From Triparma columacea (taxonomy: Eukaryota > Sar > Bolidophyceae > Parmales > Triparmaceae): DNA of 27,903 nt. The notes beneath the pieces were generated by a model. The model did no database searches and was not told where the DNA came from. It saw only the letters and a list, made by a program, of their open reading frames with translations. A program made the position numbers and the translations under genes. Shown piece by piece: positions 10,314 to 19,333 of the stretch. Each line of letters begins with the position of its first letter. The stretch's first letter is position 1. The DNA lies in contig BRYA01000251.1 in NCBI GenBank assembly GCA_030267965.1, positions 1 through 27,903 of the forward strand, given 5' to 3'.

Positions 10314-10352
10314 GGGGGGGGGGGGGTTGGGGGGGGGTGGGGTAGGGGGGGA
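10314..10352 (+). promoter_or_regulatory. G-run tract, potential G-quadruplex
   Basis: Several uninterrupted G-runs of 4-14 bases are separated by one or two T or A bases on the plus strand. This satisfies the usual G4 rule of four runs of at least three G with short loops. It lies 96-134 bp upstream of the channel ATG, on its non-coding side. Confidence 0.5.
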
Positions 10353-10990
10353 TGGAAAGCTTTCGGCCACAAGGGCTGACGGAGGGTGGTGGGTAAGAAG
10401 GGCAGGGGTCGAGGGTGGAGGTTCCGTCAGGGGTGGTTATGGGAAGCCCCCAGGAGTAGTTGTGAGTTGTTTCCCAACGAAGGAAGTCAAAAGCAGTCAG
10501 TGGGGGAGGGGGGGTGATGTTTTCCCACTCTTTTTGAGCATCATCCGTGATTGACCAAACTTTTTTTTTAAGACGTTGGCCGCGAAAGCATTATTTGCGA
10601 GTGTGCCCGTTTTACGAGGAACGAACACCTTCGACTAGGTCATGAGTAGTTTTATCATGTTCCCTTTCAGACTTTTTTGCGTCAACTTTGCGTTTACCCG
10701 TTGCACTCCGTTGCGAGACTAAGCTCGAAGATGGCTAATAAGGATTTTCAAGCGTTGCTCTGATGAAGGCTTTGCTATTTCAGGGCTATTAACCTCTAGG
10801 CATTTATGATAATAGCAATTCTGGGACTGGGAAAAAAGAAAAAAGGGACAAAGCACAGATTTACACACACACACCAAAGATTTACATACTCTACAACATT
10901 ATAACTTACCTTACCTAAATAATCTAATTTAGCCTTAGGAAGTTCCTAACGCTAAAACCGTCAACAAAGATCTAATTTTGTTCTCTCTCT

Positions 10991-11088
10991 CGCACCTATT
11001 TGGGGCAATTCTCAATTCCTTTCAAGGCACAGGCCACCCTACGCACCTATTTGGGGCAATTCTCAATTCCTTTCAAGGCACAGGCCAC
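10991..11088 (+). repeat. 51-bp tandem duplication abutting a start codon
   Basis: Copy 1 is 10991-11041 and copy 2 begins at 11042. The first 47 bases are identical (to 11088), and the last few differ. The unit begins CGCACCTATTTGGGGCAATT. 51 is a multiple of three, so a reading frame runs through both copies into the gene at 11093. No ATG lies in the repeats, so they are most likely 5' UTR. Confidence 0.95.
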
Positions 11089-11092
11089 TCTA

Positions 11093-14000
11093 ATGCTTGT
11101 ACTCACCGTACTCACGAGCAACCCCCCCCTTCCTTATGATTCGACCTTCATCGACGCGGTACCTGTCACCAAGTTGTTGACAACCTTAGCTGAAAGTCGA
11201 GGGGACTGCATACTTGTGATTGACGACGACAACGAGCTCGGCGATGCGTCTGAAATTCACTCCCTCGGCGTGCGAATCAAGGCCCTGATTGAGGCTTCCA
11301 CGTTGACTCTTAAAGTGTGTTGGGTCCAAAACGACGCAGAGAGCGATAGCGACAGTGATACGGAGGAGGAAGAAGAGGAGAACCTGAAGTTCCTTCGGTC
11401 CTTGTGCGGGAGAGACAATGTGGTGACTTCTCCCATTTCCGAATTAATGTCTACGCTTAAGAATCTCGAGCGGTCCTTCAAGGACTATAACGCCGGCTCC
11501 TCAGCCCCCGCCCCACCCTCCTCAAAGGCCACCGTGACTCCTAACGAGACAAAGCCTGACCCCGTCGACCCCTCGGAGCCGACGAACGCACTCCTCCAGT
11601 CCACCCTGATCCTCGCTGCTTCAGTCAAGAACGAGTCCGCCCGCCTCGAGGTGCTGAAGGACGCCATAAAGCGAGCCCAAGTCTCGGCTTTAACCAACGA
11701 CGACGCTGCTGGCAAGGTCCTACGCGGCTCGCTCTGCATAGGGGAGGAGGTGGTGAAGATGGGGCAGGCGCTTGACCGTGGGGGTTGGTCCGCCGCTGAG
11801 AGGAAATTGTACCTTAGCATGAAGGAGGGAGTGGTGAGAGAGGTTTCAAGGGTGACGAAGCGCAAAAGGGAGGTGGGGGGAGATGGGGAGGGGGGCGTGA
11901 AGGACGAAGTGAAGGACGACGTGAAGCCGGACATCGCAGACGCTCCGATGAAGAGAGTGAAGAACGAGCCAGCTCCTAACCCAACTAGGACTACGACTGG
12001 GAACGACTCTATCGAGGTCGTCACCCCGGCACCACCGCCTCCGGTCGAGGTCATTGACGTTGACATGAAAGACGAAGTGAAGGACGAGGTTAAGGACGAG
12101 GTGAAGGACGAGGTGAAGGACGAGGTGAAGCCGGTCGTCGCAGACGCTCTGAAGAAGAGAGTGCCCAAAAGCGGCCTCTGGCACGTCGGCATGCGCCGGG
12201 GTGGTGGGGCGGATAAGAAGGGAGCGAGATCCCTATCCGAGGACGACTACAATGATGTTTTGCAGCGGTTTAAATTCGAGTTTGCGTTTGACATGCGAAG
12301 AGGCACCTTGAGGACTAAGTGCCAAAAGGAGAATGGGGGGCCTTGCGGGGCGAACCCCGAGTGGACCTGCAACTGTAAGAAGAACAGCAAGATCCTTGAG
12401 ATTCACAAGCGAAACGGCTGCAAGTACGAGACACGAGGCAGTCCGATAACCCTAACAAGCAATCCGAAAATCGGCAATCTCGGCGGGAGCGAGGTATCAG
12501 CGCATCCAGCGCGGGGGCATCCGTTCCTTAAGAACTCGGGCGAGATCCGATGGGCCATGCTCGACCCCAAAAATACCGGCGGCCGCCCGTGCCGCGACGC
12601 TAAAAAGAAAACCGTCACCGTTAAATTTGACCCCTACGCCTACGCAACCCTCAAGGCCATCGCGGACCTCTCGAAGACGAATCGCGTCGTTCTGTTGTGC
12701 GTCGAGGACAATCTATCCGACTGCCACATCAAGGACCTCATCGACATCATGCTCAAACATAACCTAATCGACTCTGCGACGGCCGTCGAACCGACGTCAA
12801 TGCAACCGGGAGCTGGATGGACGATCTGCAAGTGCGCGAGAGACGTCAACTGGAAGGAGAATTTAATTCGGATCAAGAAGGAGCGATATGCAGAGCCAGC
12901 TCCTAACCCGACTACGACTACGACTGCGAACGACACTATCGAGGTCGTCACCCCGGCACTACCGCCTCCGGTCGAGGTCATTGACGTCGACTTGTCTGAC
13001 TCGGACGAATATGTAGCCCCACCGTCTCCCTCCCTCCCTCTGTCTCCGCCCCCACCGCCTCCCTCCCTCCCTCTGTCTCCGCCCCCACCTCCTCCCTCCG
13101 ACCCGCACCTCCTCGTCGACCCCCTCCTCGGCAACCGCATCCTGTGGCCGCACCCCACCCGGCCCACGATGGACATCGACGAGTTCCTAACGTCCGCCCC
13201 GCCCTCCCGCGTGAGCGTTGATACCTGCTCTTGGATCCAAGTCCTCAACACGTCCCCCGTCTCTCCCTGCTTCGACACGGACGAGAGGGAGAGGGGCACG
13301 TATGACACGTCCGCATACGCTAGCATATTAAACGACCAGATGTGTCTCCCGACGTTCGCAGCCCGTGAAAGCAACAGGGACGCGTGCTCAGCCCTCATCC
13401 TCTCCGCGGCCAAGGAGCACCGTGACACGTCAGGAAAGTGGATGGTCTTCGCCCCATCCGCAGTCCTTGACGCCTTGTGGTATGGCATCGCCAAGGCCAC
13501 AGCTAGGGGGGAGCTTGGGAGCGCGTCCAAGGTCGCACCCTCGCTTGGACAGGATGATGAGAGGAAGCTTATCTGCGTCTACGTTCCAGACTTTGGAGAC
13601 AGGAGGCAGGTGAAGCGCGTCCTCGTGAATCTACTCGAGCTGCTGAAGGGTTTCGAGGGCGCCTACTGCGCCGGCTTCAAGCCTGACATCTTCACGAAAC
13701 TTAACATTTATTCTGGGAACCAATGGCAGCTCCTTGTGTGTATTTACAAGGTTAAGGAAGCGCTGGACTGGGAGTTCGGGGCAGAAGAGTGTGCGGTCGA
13801 GAAGGTCAAGCCTGACCCAGAACCAACCACAACCACAACCACAACCACAACCACCACGGCCCCGGCGGTAACAGACAAAAATGTGAAGTGTGAAGTGTGT
13901 ACAGACGAGAATGTGAAGCGTGAACTCCAGACTTACTTGAATGAGACTCCGAAACCGTCCAAACAACCGCCTCCGGGTGGGTCCAACGGTACCGGTCTGA

Positions 14001-14799
14001 TAGTTCGCACGGGCGTGTCTCGGACGACCCTACTCCCCGCTATCGGTAATCTCCAGAAGCTTCTCCAGCGCAGCAACGCCGATAAGCTTGAGGAGATCGA
14101 GCGAAGATTCTCCGAGCATGGTTGGACCTTCTTTGAGACCTTGGATGGCGGGGAGGACGGAGTCGTCGACCCCCCCGTTAGACCTTTCCTTATTTACATC
14201 GGGGAGATGATTAATCGGATTGCTCCTTTGACAGTGACGGCAGATAAGTCTCTGCTCTACGTGTCGTCTATACCCAAAGACCGTGACCTCGCGGATCTCC
14301 TTCTTGAGTCCAAGGAGAGGCTTAAAGAACTCAAGGAAGATATGAAGGTGGTTAAAAACCTCATTCGGGAAATTGCGAGCGAGGGTAGTTGTTGGACTAT
14401 TTCCAAATACGGGAGTATTAGGCTCGGTCACACGAAAGTTCCCGTCTTTAAGATGAAATTCAAGATTAACAAGGATCTTTTCCAGGATCTAAGCGAGGAG
14501 GTGAGTGTGTGCTCGGAGGAGTTTCCACGGTTGTTGGTTTTTCTGTCGGAGTCATCCTTTCTCTTACCCATCCCCTTTTCGCTCCGTCACAGCTGCGTTC
14601 TTTGGTCGTTGACGAGCTCAAGCTCATCACGGTAAAGGTAACCCAGACGTCTGACAGGTACTTCAAGTCGTCTTCTAAGAACGTTAAGACAGTCCGCGGG
14701 AAGCAGGACAACATCGTCCTGTCGACGGCCCTTGCGGACGGGACTGGGGACGAGGACGAAGACAACGAGTGGTGCTTTGAGAATGTGAACGATGTCTAA
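11093..14799 (+). CDS. 1204-aa protein rich in SUMO-acceptor and SUMO-interacting motifs; function unknown
   Basis: Two exons: 11093-14500 and 14593-14799 (TAA); the 92-bp intron has a GTGAG donor and CAG acceptor, phase 0. The first ATG is 11093; the open frame upstream has only TTG. Residues 1-125 look alpha/beta, with CILVIDDDNE and an acidic run. The middle holds many Psi-K-x-E/D motifs: VKDE 269, VKPD 277, VKNE 289, a VKDE array 325-344, IKKE 594, VKPD 905, VKCE 931, VKRE 941. Two SIM-like cores VEVIDVD stand at 318 and 627, the second followed by LSDSDE. Other segments are a Cys-containing stretch ~430-460 (CQKENGGPCGANPEWTCNCKK), a Pro-rich stretch ~645-680 and alpha/beta segments at ~505-595, ~700-890 and ~965-1204. 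I recognise no catalytic domain. A nuclear SUMO-dependent scaffold is inference. Confidence 0.75.
11966..12064 (+). repeat. 99-bp internal duplication, copy 1
   Basis: Near-identical to 12893-12991, with roughly 7 differences in 99 bases by eye. It encodes a PAPNP...IEVVTPA...VEVIDVD module carrying a SUMO-interacting core. The similarity at third codon positions suggests a recent duplication or gene conversion. Confidence 0.9.
12068..12130 (+). repeat. 12-bp tandem array encoding VKDE units
   Basis: About five 12-bp units of the form GAGGTGAAGGAC give an in-frame run of four VKDE tetrapeptides plus a leading MKDE. Each tetrapeptide is a full Psi-K-x-E sumoylation consensus. The repeat could vary in copy number between strains. 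Confidence 0.9.
12893..12991 (+). repeat. 99-bp internal duplication, copy 2
   Basis: Second copy of the module at 11966-12064. Here it is preceded by IKKE and followed by the acidic LSDSDE, making a stronger SUMO-interacting motif than copy 1. Confidence 0.9.
13026..13102 (+). repeat. pyrimidine-rich tandem repeat encoding a Pro/Ser linker
   Basis: A unit of about 36 bp built on TCCCTCCCTCTGTCTCCGCC is repeated twice, giving the peptide SLPLSPPPPPP twice. It is probably a flexible linker that arose by tandem duplication. Confidence 0.8.
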
Positions 14800-14878
14800 C
14801 ATGAGCAAGCGAGACTAATTTACTAGTACATTGTATACATATATATATATAATTGAATGTGAAAAAACCTTCTACATA
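14800..14878. other. 79-bp convergent spacer, A/T-rich
   Basis: This spacer lies between two convergent stop codons and contains a TA dinucleotide run (~14837-14853). Polyadenylation signals for both genes must lie here or inside the opposing coding sequences. Confidence 0.5.
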
Positions 14879-16630
14879 TTATTTCGGCACGAATCCAAGG
14901 TCTTTAACCCCCTCCTCCCTCTCCCTGACCATATTAACAATCCTTTCCGCCGCTCTCCTAAGTTCTCTTTTAAGGTGTTCGTTTTCCTTCTTCAACTTCC
15001 CGTTTTCCTTCCTAACCTTCGCCATCCTCCTTGCAATTTCAACGACCTCACCCGAGATTCCCTCGTCCCTAATTCTCTCAACTCTTTCCCTTTCCTCTTT
15101 GACTTGATTCTCAATCCATATTCTTGCCTTATCCTCTCTCCCTTTCGCCCAATTCTTAATCCTCTCTTCCTCCTCCCCAACCCATTCCTCCATCCTCCTC
15201 CTTTCCCTTTCTAACCTTTCCTCACCTCTATTTTTAAGCGTCCTAATCTCCTCGACCTTAACCCCAAGTTCCTTGTTTATTCTATACCCTTCATCCCTCT
15301 CCTTAACCGCCTTTTCAACCTTGTCAACAAGTGCACTCTCCCTCATCCCCCAAGCCGTGCTCCTTTTCTCCCACTCCAATATAGACCGGCCTTGCATTGA
15401 GCTACGGTCGGAAAGACGACGGAACGCCTTGTCCTTTAGGAGGACTTGACCCTCTAGATCGGAGATCTGAGATGATAGCTTAGAGAGTGAGGTTATTTGG
15501 GACTTGAGAGATGCTATAACGCAGCCCTGGAGGCTAACAAGCTGCGCTAAGGATGATTCGTCCGTTGTCTCTGAGGGGGAGGAGGATGATTCGTCTGTAG
15601 GTTCTACGTTGTTCTGTCCTGATTTATCTTCGCTTTCTAAAATCTTGGACCTGGTCTCATCGGTCTTTCCGTCCTCCACCTTATCGAGGCTCTCATTTCC
15701 TCCCCCCCCCCCGTAACCCCTAACCTTTCTAGCCTCCCCAATCCCCCCTTCCATAAAAACCTCCTTCCATATAACCTCTCTCCCTTTAATTTCCTCAAGT
15801 TCCTCCTTAAGTTTTTTAATAACCTTCTCCATCCTTTCCTCCACAATGCCTTTAACAACCGCCTTCGTCCCGTCTTGTATTGACGAGAGCTTCGTACGGA
15901 ATAGGGATGCTAGGTATGCGTTGGTATCTTCAGCGGAGTATGACGATGATGATGAGGAGGATGGAACTGACAAACCATTACGTGAGGGGGACGTGGTTGT
16001 TGAAGTCGTCGTTGTTGTAGTAGTAGTAGTAGGTGCTTCAGAAGAAGAGGTTGGTGCAGACATAGATGATCCTTTCAAAACTTCAACCTTCTCTCCAACT
16101 TCAGGTTTGAATTCCTTAACATCGAGAGCCTTTGCGTCTTCTATACGTCCGGCTGCCTCAGGTGTTTCTGTCTCTTTAAAAGAGTCGGAAAAGGTAGGCC
16201 TTGACCACTCAACTTTGTAGATATTTTCAAGCTCCCTACTAAGGTCGATTGTGTTGTCGATGTAACCGTTATCTCTGTCTAGGACTACCTTTAGGTACCT
16301 ACTTACTATCTCCCTACACCTGCCGGCCGCATAATCAGACACAGCGGAGGGAGGGGGGGAGGGGGAGGAGGTGGAGGTTGATTTTAGAAACTCTGAGGTG
16401 AACTTATCAGGAGCCACCGTTGCGTAGTAGGACTGGAGGCTTGAGGCGTAGGCGGAGAGGAGAGAAGTGTAGGGAGGTGGAAGGGTGGGGGGTGGAGGAA
16501 GGGTGGGGGGAGGAGGTGGATTGATGGGGGAGTTTGAAGGATATTCCGAAGGACTTGATTGTGGTGTTGTAGAAGGTATAGAAGGTACGGAAGGTATGTA
16601 AGGTGGGTGAGGTGTCGTTGATTGATCCAT
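14879..16630 (-). CDS. proline-rich coiled-coil protein, 583 aa, unknown function
   Basis: A single open frame from ATG 16630 to TAA 14879-14881. Residues 1-55 are Pro/Ser-rich. Residues ~55-150 form a more ordered helical segment with SLLSAYASSLQSYYATVAPDK and GRCREIVSRYLKVVLDRDN. Residues ~195-235 are a poly-Thr/Ser linker encoded by trinucleotide repeats. Residues ~250-300 and ~365-580 are long charged heptad-type coiled coils (ERMEKVIKKLKEELEEIK; RKENGKLKKENEHLKRELRR). There is no signal peptide or membrane span. The layout of a small N-terminal helical domain followed by coiled coil is common in cytoskeletal or centrosomal proteins, but I cannot name the family. The gene is convergent with the SUMO-motif gene and divergent from P5C dehydrogenase. 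Confidence 0.8.
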   Translation of the reverse strand: MDQSTTPHPPYIPSVPSIPSTTPQSSPSEYPSNSPINPPPPPTLPPPPTLPPPYTSLLSAYASSLQSYYATVAPDKFTSEFLKSTSTSSPSPPPSAVSDYAAGRCREIVSRYLKVVLDRDNGYIDNTIDLSRELENIYKVEWSRPTFSDSFKETETPEAAGRIEDAKALDVKEFKPEVGEKVEVLKGSSMSAPTSSSEAPTTTTTTTTTSTTTSPSRNGLSVPSSSSSSSYSAEDTNAYLASLFRTKLSSIQDGTKAVVKGIVEERMEKVIKKLKEELEEIKGREVIWKEVFMEGGIGEARKVRGYGGGGGNESLDKVEDGKTDETRSKILESEDKSGQNNVEPTDESSSSPSETTDESSLAQLVSLQGCVIASLKSQITSLSKLSSQISDLEGQVLLKDKAFRRLSDRSSMQGRSILEWEKRSTAWGMRESALVDKVEKAVKERDEGYRINKELGVKVEEIRTLKNRGEERLERERRRMEEWVGEEEERIKNWAKGREDKARIWIENQVKEERERVERIRDEGISGEVVEIARRMAKVRKENGKLKKENEHLKRELRRAAERIVNMVREREEGVKDLGFVPK

Positions 16631-17105
16631 AGTATAGTATTGTATCGTAATAGGTAATAAATGGGAAAATATGGGAAAGTATTTTGAGGTTCGGGGAAGA
16701 GGTAGGATGTTTTAGGGTTTAACGTGTTGATATTAGTACATGAATAGATGTTTGTTGTTTTGGTTGTTGTTTAATTTGATATTAGGCGATAAATATATTT
16801 AATTAGCCCTCTTTGAGGCAAATTGAAGGAAATGGGGAAGCTTGGGAGAAAATGGGGAAATCCGAAGAAAAAGAAAGGGTGAAAAGGTGGGAAGAAATGT
16901 TGCCATAGAAAATTCCCCCTATACGTGACGCTGATCCTACTTGGGGGGGCCGGGCCCCCTCAATAGCGCACGCACTTGCTTGTACTTTCTTATCAAGACA
17001 GGAGAATTTCTGCCTTCTTATTGCCTCACCTCAATTCCCAATTTCCCTGCCTTTCCTTTCCTTCCTCGGGAACCCCTTATTTTCTTTCGCAATTTTATCC
17101 CCAAA
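16631..17105. other. divergent intergenic region
   Basis: This 475-bp region lies between the coiled-coil gene (-) and P5C dehydrogenase (+). 16690-16910 is A/T-rich on the coiled-coil side. 16942-16959 is a G-run followed by CCGGG and a C-run, able to fold on itself. 16980-17105 is pyrimidine-rich, resembling a 5' UTR. No gene is visible. Confidence 0.5.
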
Positions 17106-18994
17106 ATGCTATCCACCCTACGTGTCTTTAGAAGCAATCAAATCAAACGCTCATTATCTACCGTACCATGGTCATCCTATACAATAGGTCAAACAACGCC
17201 ATATGAGATAAAAAACCTAGTGAATGGTGAATGGGCGTCGACATCAAAAGTAATGTCAATCCCAAATCCTCTCAACAAGCACGCCTCCAACCCAATTTGT
17301 ATCCAACCAGCTACAACCACCTCCGAGCTCCAACCGTTCGTAGATTCGTTGAACTCCTGTCCTAAAACAGGCCTCCATAATCCTATTAGGAACATTGATA
17401 GGTACCTTATGCTTGGGGACGTTAGCAGGAAGGCGGGGGAATTCCTGAAGAGCGAAGAGGGGGAGGAGTACTTCGCGAGAGCTATTATGCAATGTATGCC
17501 TAAAAGCCATCAACAGGCATTGGGGGAAGTCAGGTGAGAAGAGAAGGGAGGGAGGAGACTGGATGGAGGTGATTTTATTGGCGATTTTATTGGAGATTGT
17601 GTTGGAGATTGTATTGGGGATTGTATTGGGGATGGTACTGGAGATTGTATCGGAGATGGCATTGGGCATTGCGTTCGAGATGACATTTTAGATGACATTT
17701 TAGATGACATTTTAGATGACATTTTAGATGACATTCAAGACATTTTATTAACCCTTCCTCACCCCCCCCTCCTCCCTCCTCCCTCCTCCATCCTCCACAT
17801 AGAGTAACTGCCAACTTCCTCCTAAACTTCTCCTCCGATCAGGTTCGTTTCCTCGCCCGTGGTTTCTCCGTCCCCGGCGACCACGACGGTCAGGAGAGTC
17901 GCGGCTACCGTTTCCCCTACGGTCCCGTAATGATAATCTCCCCCTTCAACTTCCCCCTCGAGATCCCCGTCCTCCAGCTCATGGGTGCCCTCTTCATGGG
18001 GAACAAGGTCTGCCTTAAGCCGGCGGAGAAGGTGGGATTCGTGATGGAACTCTTCCTAAGACTCCTACATGATTGTGGACTACCCAAGTCTGACGTGGAC
18101 CTCCTGAACTCCGTCGGCCCCGTCGCTGGTGAGCTCCTACAGAGGGCAGACGTGCGGGTAACCCAGTTCACCGGTTCCTCCACTGTCGGTGAGCTCCTAT
18201 CAGAGCAGACAAGGGGAAAGGTCAAGATCGAGGACGCAGGTTTCGACTGGAAGATCCTCGGCCCCGACGTCGGCGACACCGAGTACGTAGCCTGGCAGTC
18301 CGACCAGGACGCGTACGCTTGCACGGGGCAGAAGTGCTCCGCGCAGAGCATGCTGTTCGCGCACGACAACTGGATCGAGAGTGGGGTGCTGGATGATATT
18401 GAGAGGATCGCGAGGGACAGGAAACTGGAGGACCTTACGGTCGGACCGGTTTTGACGCACACGACGGAGGACTTCCTTGAACACGTGGAGAAGGTCTCGA
18501 GCATACCAGGGGCTAAGGTACTCTTTGGGGGGAAGGAACTCTCTGACCATAACATACCGGAGTGCTACGGAGCCGTGGAACCTACCGCGGTATACGTTCC
18601 CCTCGAAGAGATCCTGAAGGAGGGTAACTTCGACGTTGTTTGTAAGGAGATCTTCGGACCCTTCCAGGTTGTAACCTCCTACGGTTCCTCCGAGATCTCC
18701 TCCGTCCTCGAGTGCTGCGAGAGGATGTCCCACCACCTAACCGCCGCCGTCGTGTCAAACGACCCCTCCTTCCAGCAGGCTGTTTTGGGCAGCACTGTAA
18801 ACGGTACGACTTACGTGGGGAGGAGGGCGAGGACTACGGGAGCACCACAGAACCACTGGTTCGGACCTGCGGGGGACCCTAGGGGGGCGGGGATAGGGAG
18901 CATTGAGGCGATACAGATGGTCTGGAGCTGCCATAGGGAAATTATACACGACAACAAGGTACAGGAGGGATGGACTAGACCGAAATGTACGTAA
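17106..18994 (+). CDS. mitochondrial delta-1-pyrroline-5-carboxylate dehydrogenase, ALDH12 type, 539 aa
   Basis: Two exons: 17106-17533 and 17803-18994 (TAA), splitting an Arg codon with a GTGAG donor and TAG acceptor. The join restores EVRVTANFLLNFSSDQVRF, as in the family. The protein oxidises glutamate semialdehyde/P5C to glutamate with NAD+, the last step of proline degradation. Motifs: FPYGPVMIISPFNFPLE ~180, FTGSS 265-269, a general-base region KIEDAGFDWKILGPD with Glu ~286, the nucleophile Cys ~321 in TGQKCSAQ, KEIFGPFQ, and the near-invariant RTTGAPQNHWFGPAGDPRGA. Length is close to plant ALDH12A1 (~550). Residues 1-20 are basic and hydroxylated with no acids (MLSTLRVFRSNQIKRSLST), a typical mitochondrial presequence. 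Start is the first ATG, after a pyrimidine-rich leader. Confidence 0.96.
17568..17738 (+). repeat. 12-bp minisatellite inside the P5C dehydrogenase intron
   Basis: Four perfect copies of GATGACATTTTA (17679-17726) are followed by a variant copy to 17738. They are preceded by a degenerate array with the unit GGAGATTGTATT over 17568-17678. All lie inside the 269-bp intron (17534-17802), the longest intron in the window. The array probably expanded the intron. Confidence 0.9.
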
Positions 18995-19333
18995 AGGGGG
19001 GGGGGAGTTTTATAAAGGGTTGGAAAGGAATGGGAGAAGAGAAAGGGAAAGGGGGGGGGAGAGGAGAGGGGGGGGCAGAGGAATAAGGAAGGATTACGCT
19101 TTATCAACAAAATATGTTTTTATGAGGTTTCCAACATAGGCGTTTGGCGAAAGTGGGTCACAAAAAAAGCCGATATACTCCACCCGGTACAGGCTGCGTG
19201 TAGTAGTAGGTAGAACGAAAATATCCAAAACAAAAACTGAACCCAGGTTGCGAAAAAACCCCAAGATCCTAACCCCTAGACCTTCAGCCAGACTAACCCT
19301 GCTTTCTTGGTTTCGTCCAAATAGCTTGGTAGA
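18995..19333. other. intergenic and 5' flank of the kinesin-ROCO-CHAT gene
   Basis: 18995-19080 is G/A-rich and forms the 3' flank of P5C dehydrogenase. 19141-19333 is the probable promoter/5' UTR of the next gene and includes a tRNA-like sequence on the minus strand. An in-frame TAG at 19322-19324 closes the frame just before the ATG at 19334. Confidence 0.5.
19231..19291 (-). pseudogene. degenerate tRNA-Glu-like sequence (tRNA relic or SINE head)
   Basis: On the minus strand, GGTCTAGGGGTTAGGATCTT closely matches the D-arm/A-box region of eukaryotic tRNA-Glu. It is followed by a T-rich anticodon-loop-like stretch and then GGGTTCA, resembling the start of the B-box. The acceptor strands do not pair, and the T-arm departs from GGTTCGANTCC, so a functional tRNA is unlikely. 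A tRNA-derived retroposon fragment or chance similarity are the alternatives. Confidence 0.35.

Larger units (their letters stand above)
10219..11092. other. intergenic: divergent promoter region
   Basis: This region separates the divergent channel gene (-) and the SUMO-motif gene (+). It contains a G-run tract at 10314-10352, a T-run near 10561 and the 14-base string shared with 159-172. I find no protein-like frame, tRNA or recognisable ncRNA. The last part carries the 51-bp tandem duplication listed separately. Confidence 0.5.

Noticed and set aside
9982..10554. 190-aa plus-strand frame over the channel start and its upstream region
   Set aside because: It is antisense to channel exon 1, then runs into G-runs giving poly-Gly. 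It has no coding signature.
11000..11092. Protein start within the 51-bp repeats
   Set aside because: It would need a TTG start. The first in-frame ATG is 11093, so the repeats are treated as untranslated.
12640..13530. 296-aa minus-strand frame inside the SUMO-motif gene
   Set aside because: The Arg/Gly/Ser repeats are the complement of the Pro-rich coding repeat on the plus strand; it has no family motifs.
17510..17734. Minus-strand frame with repeated MSSK and QSPI units
   Set aside because: It is the translation of the intronic 12-bp minisatellite, whose period is a multiple of three.
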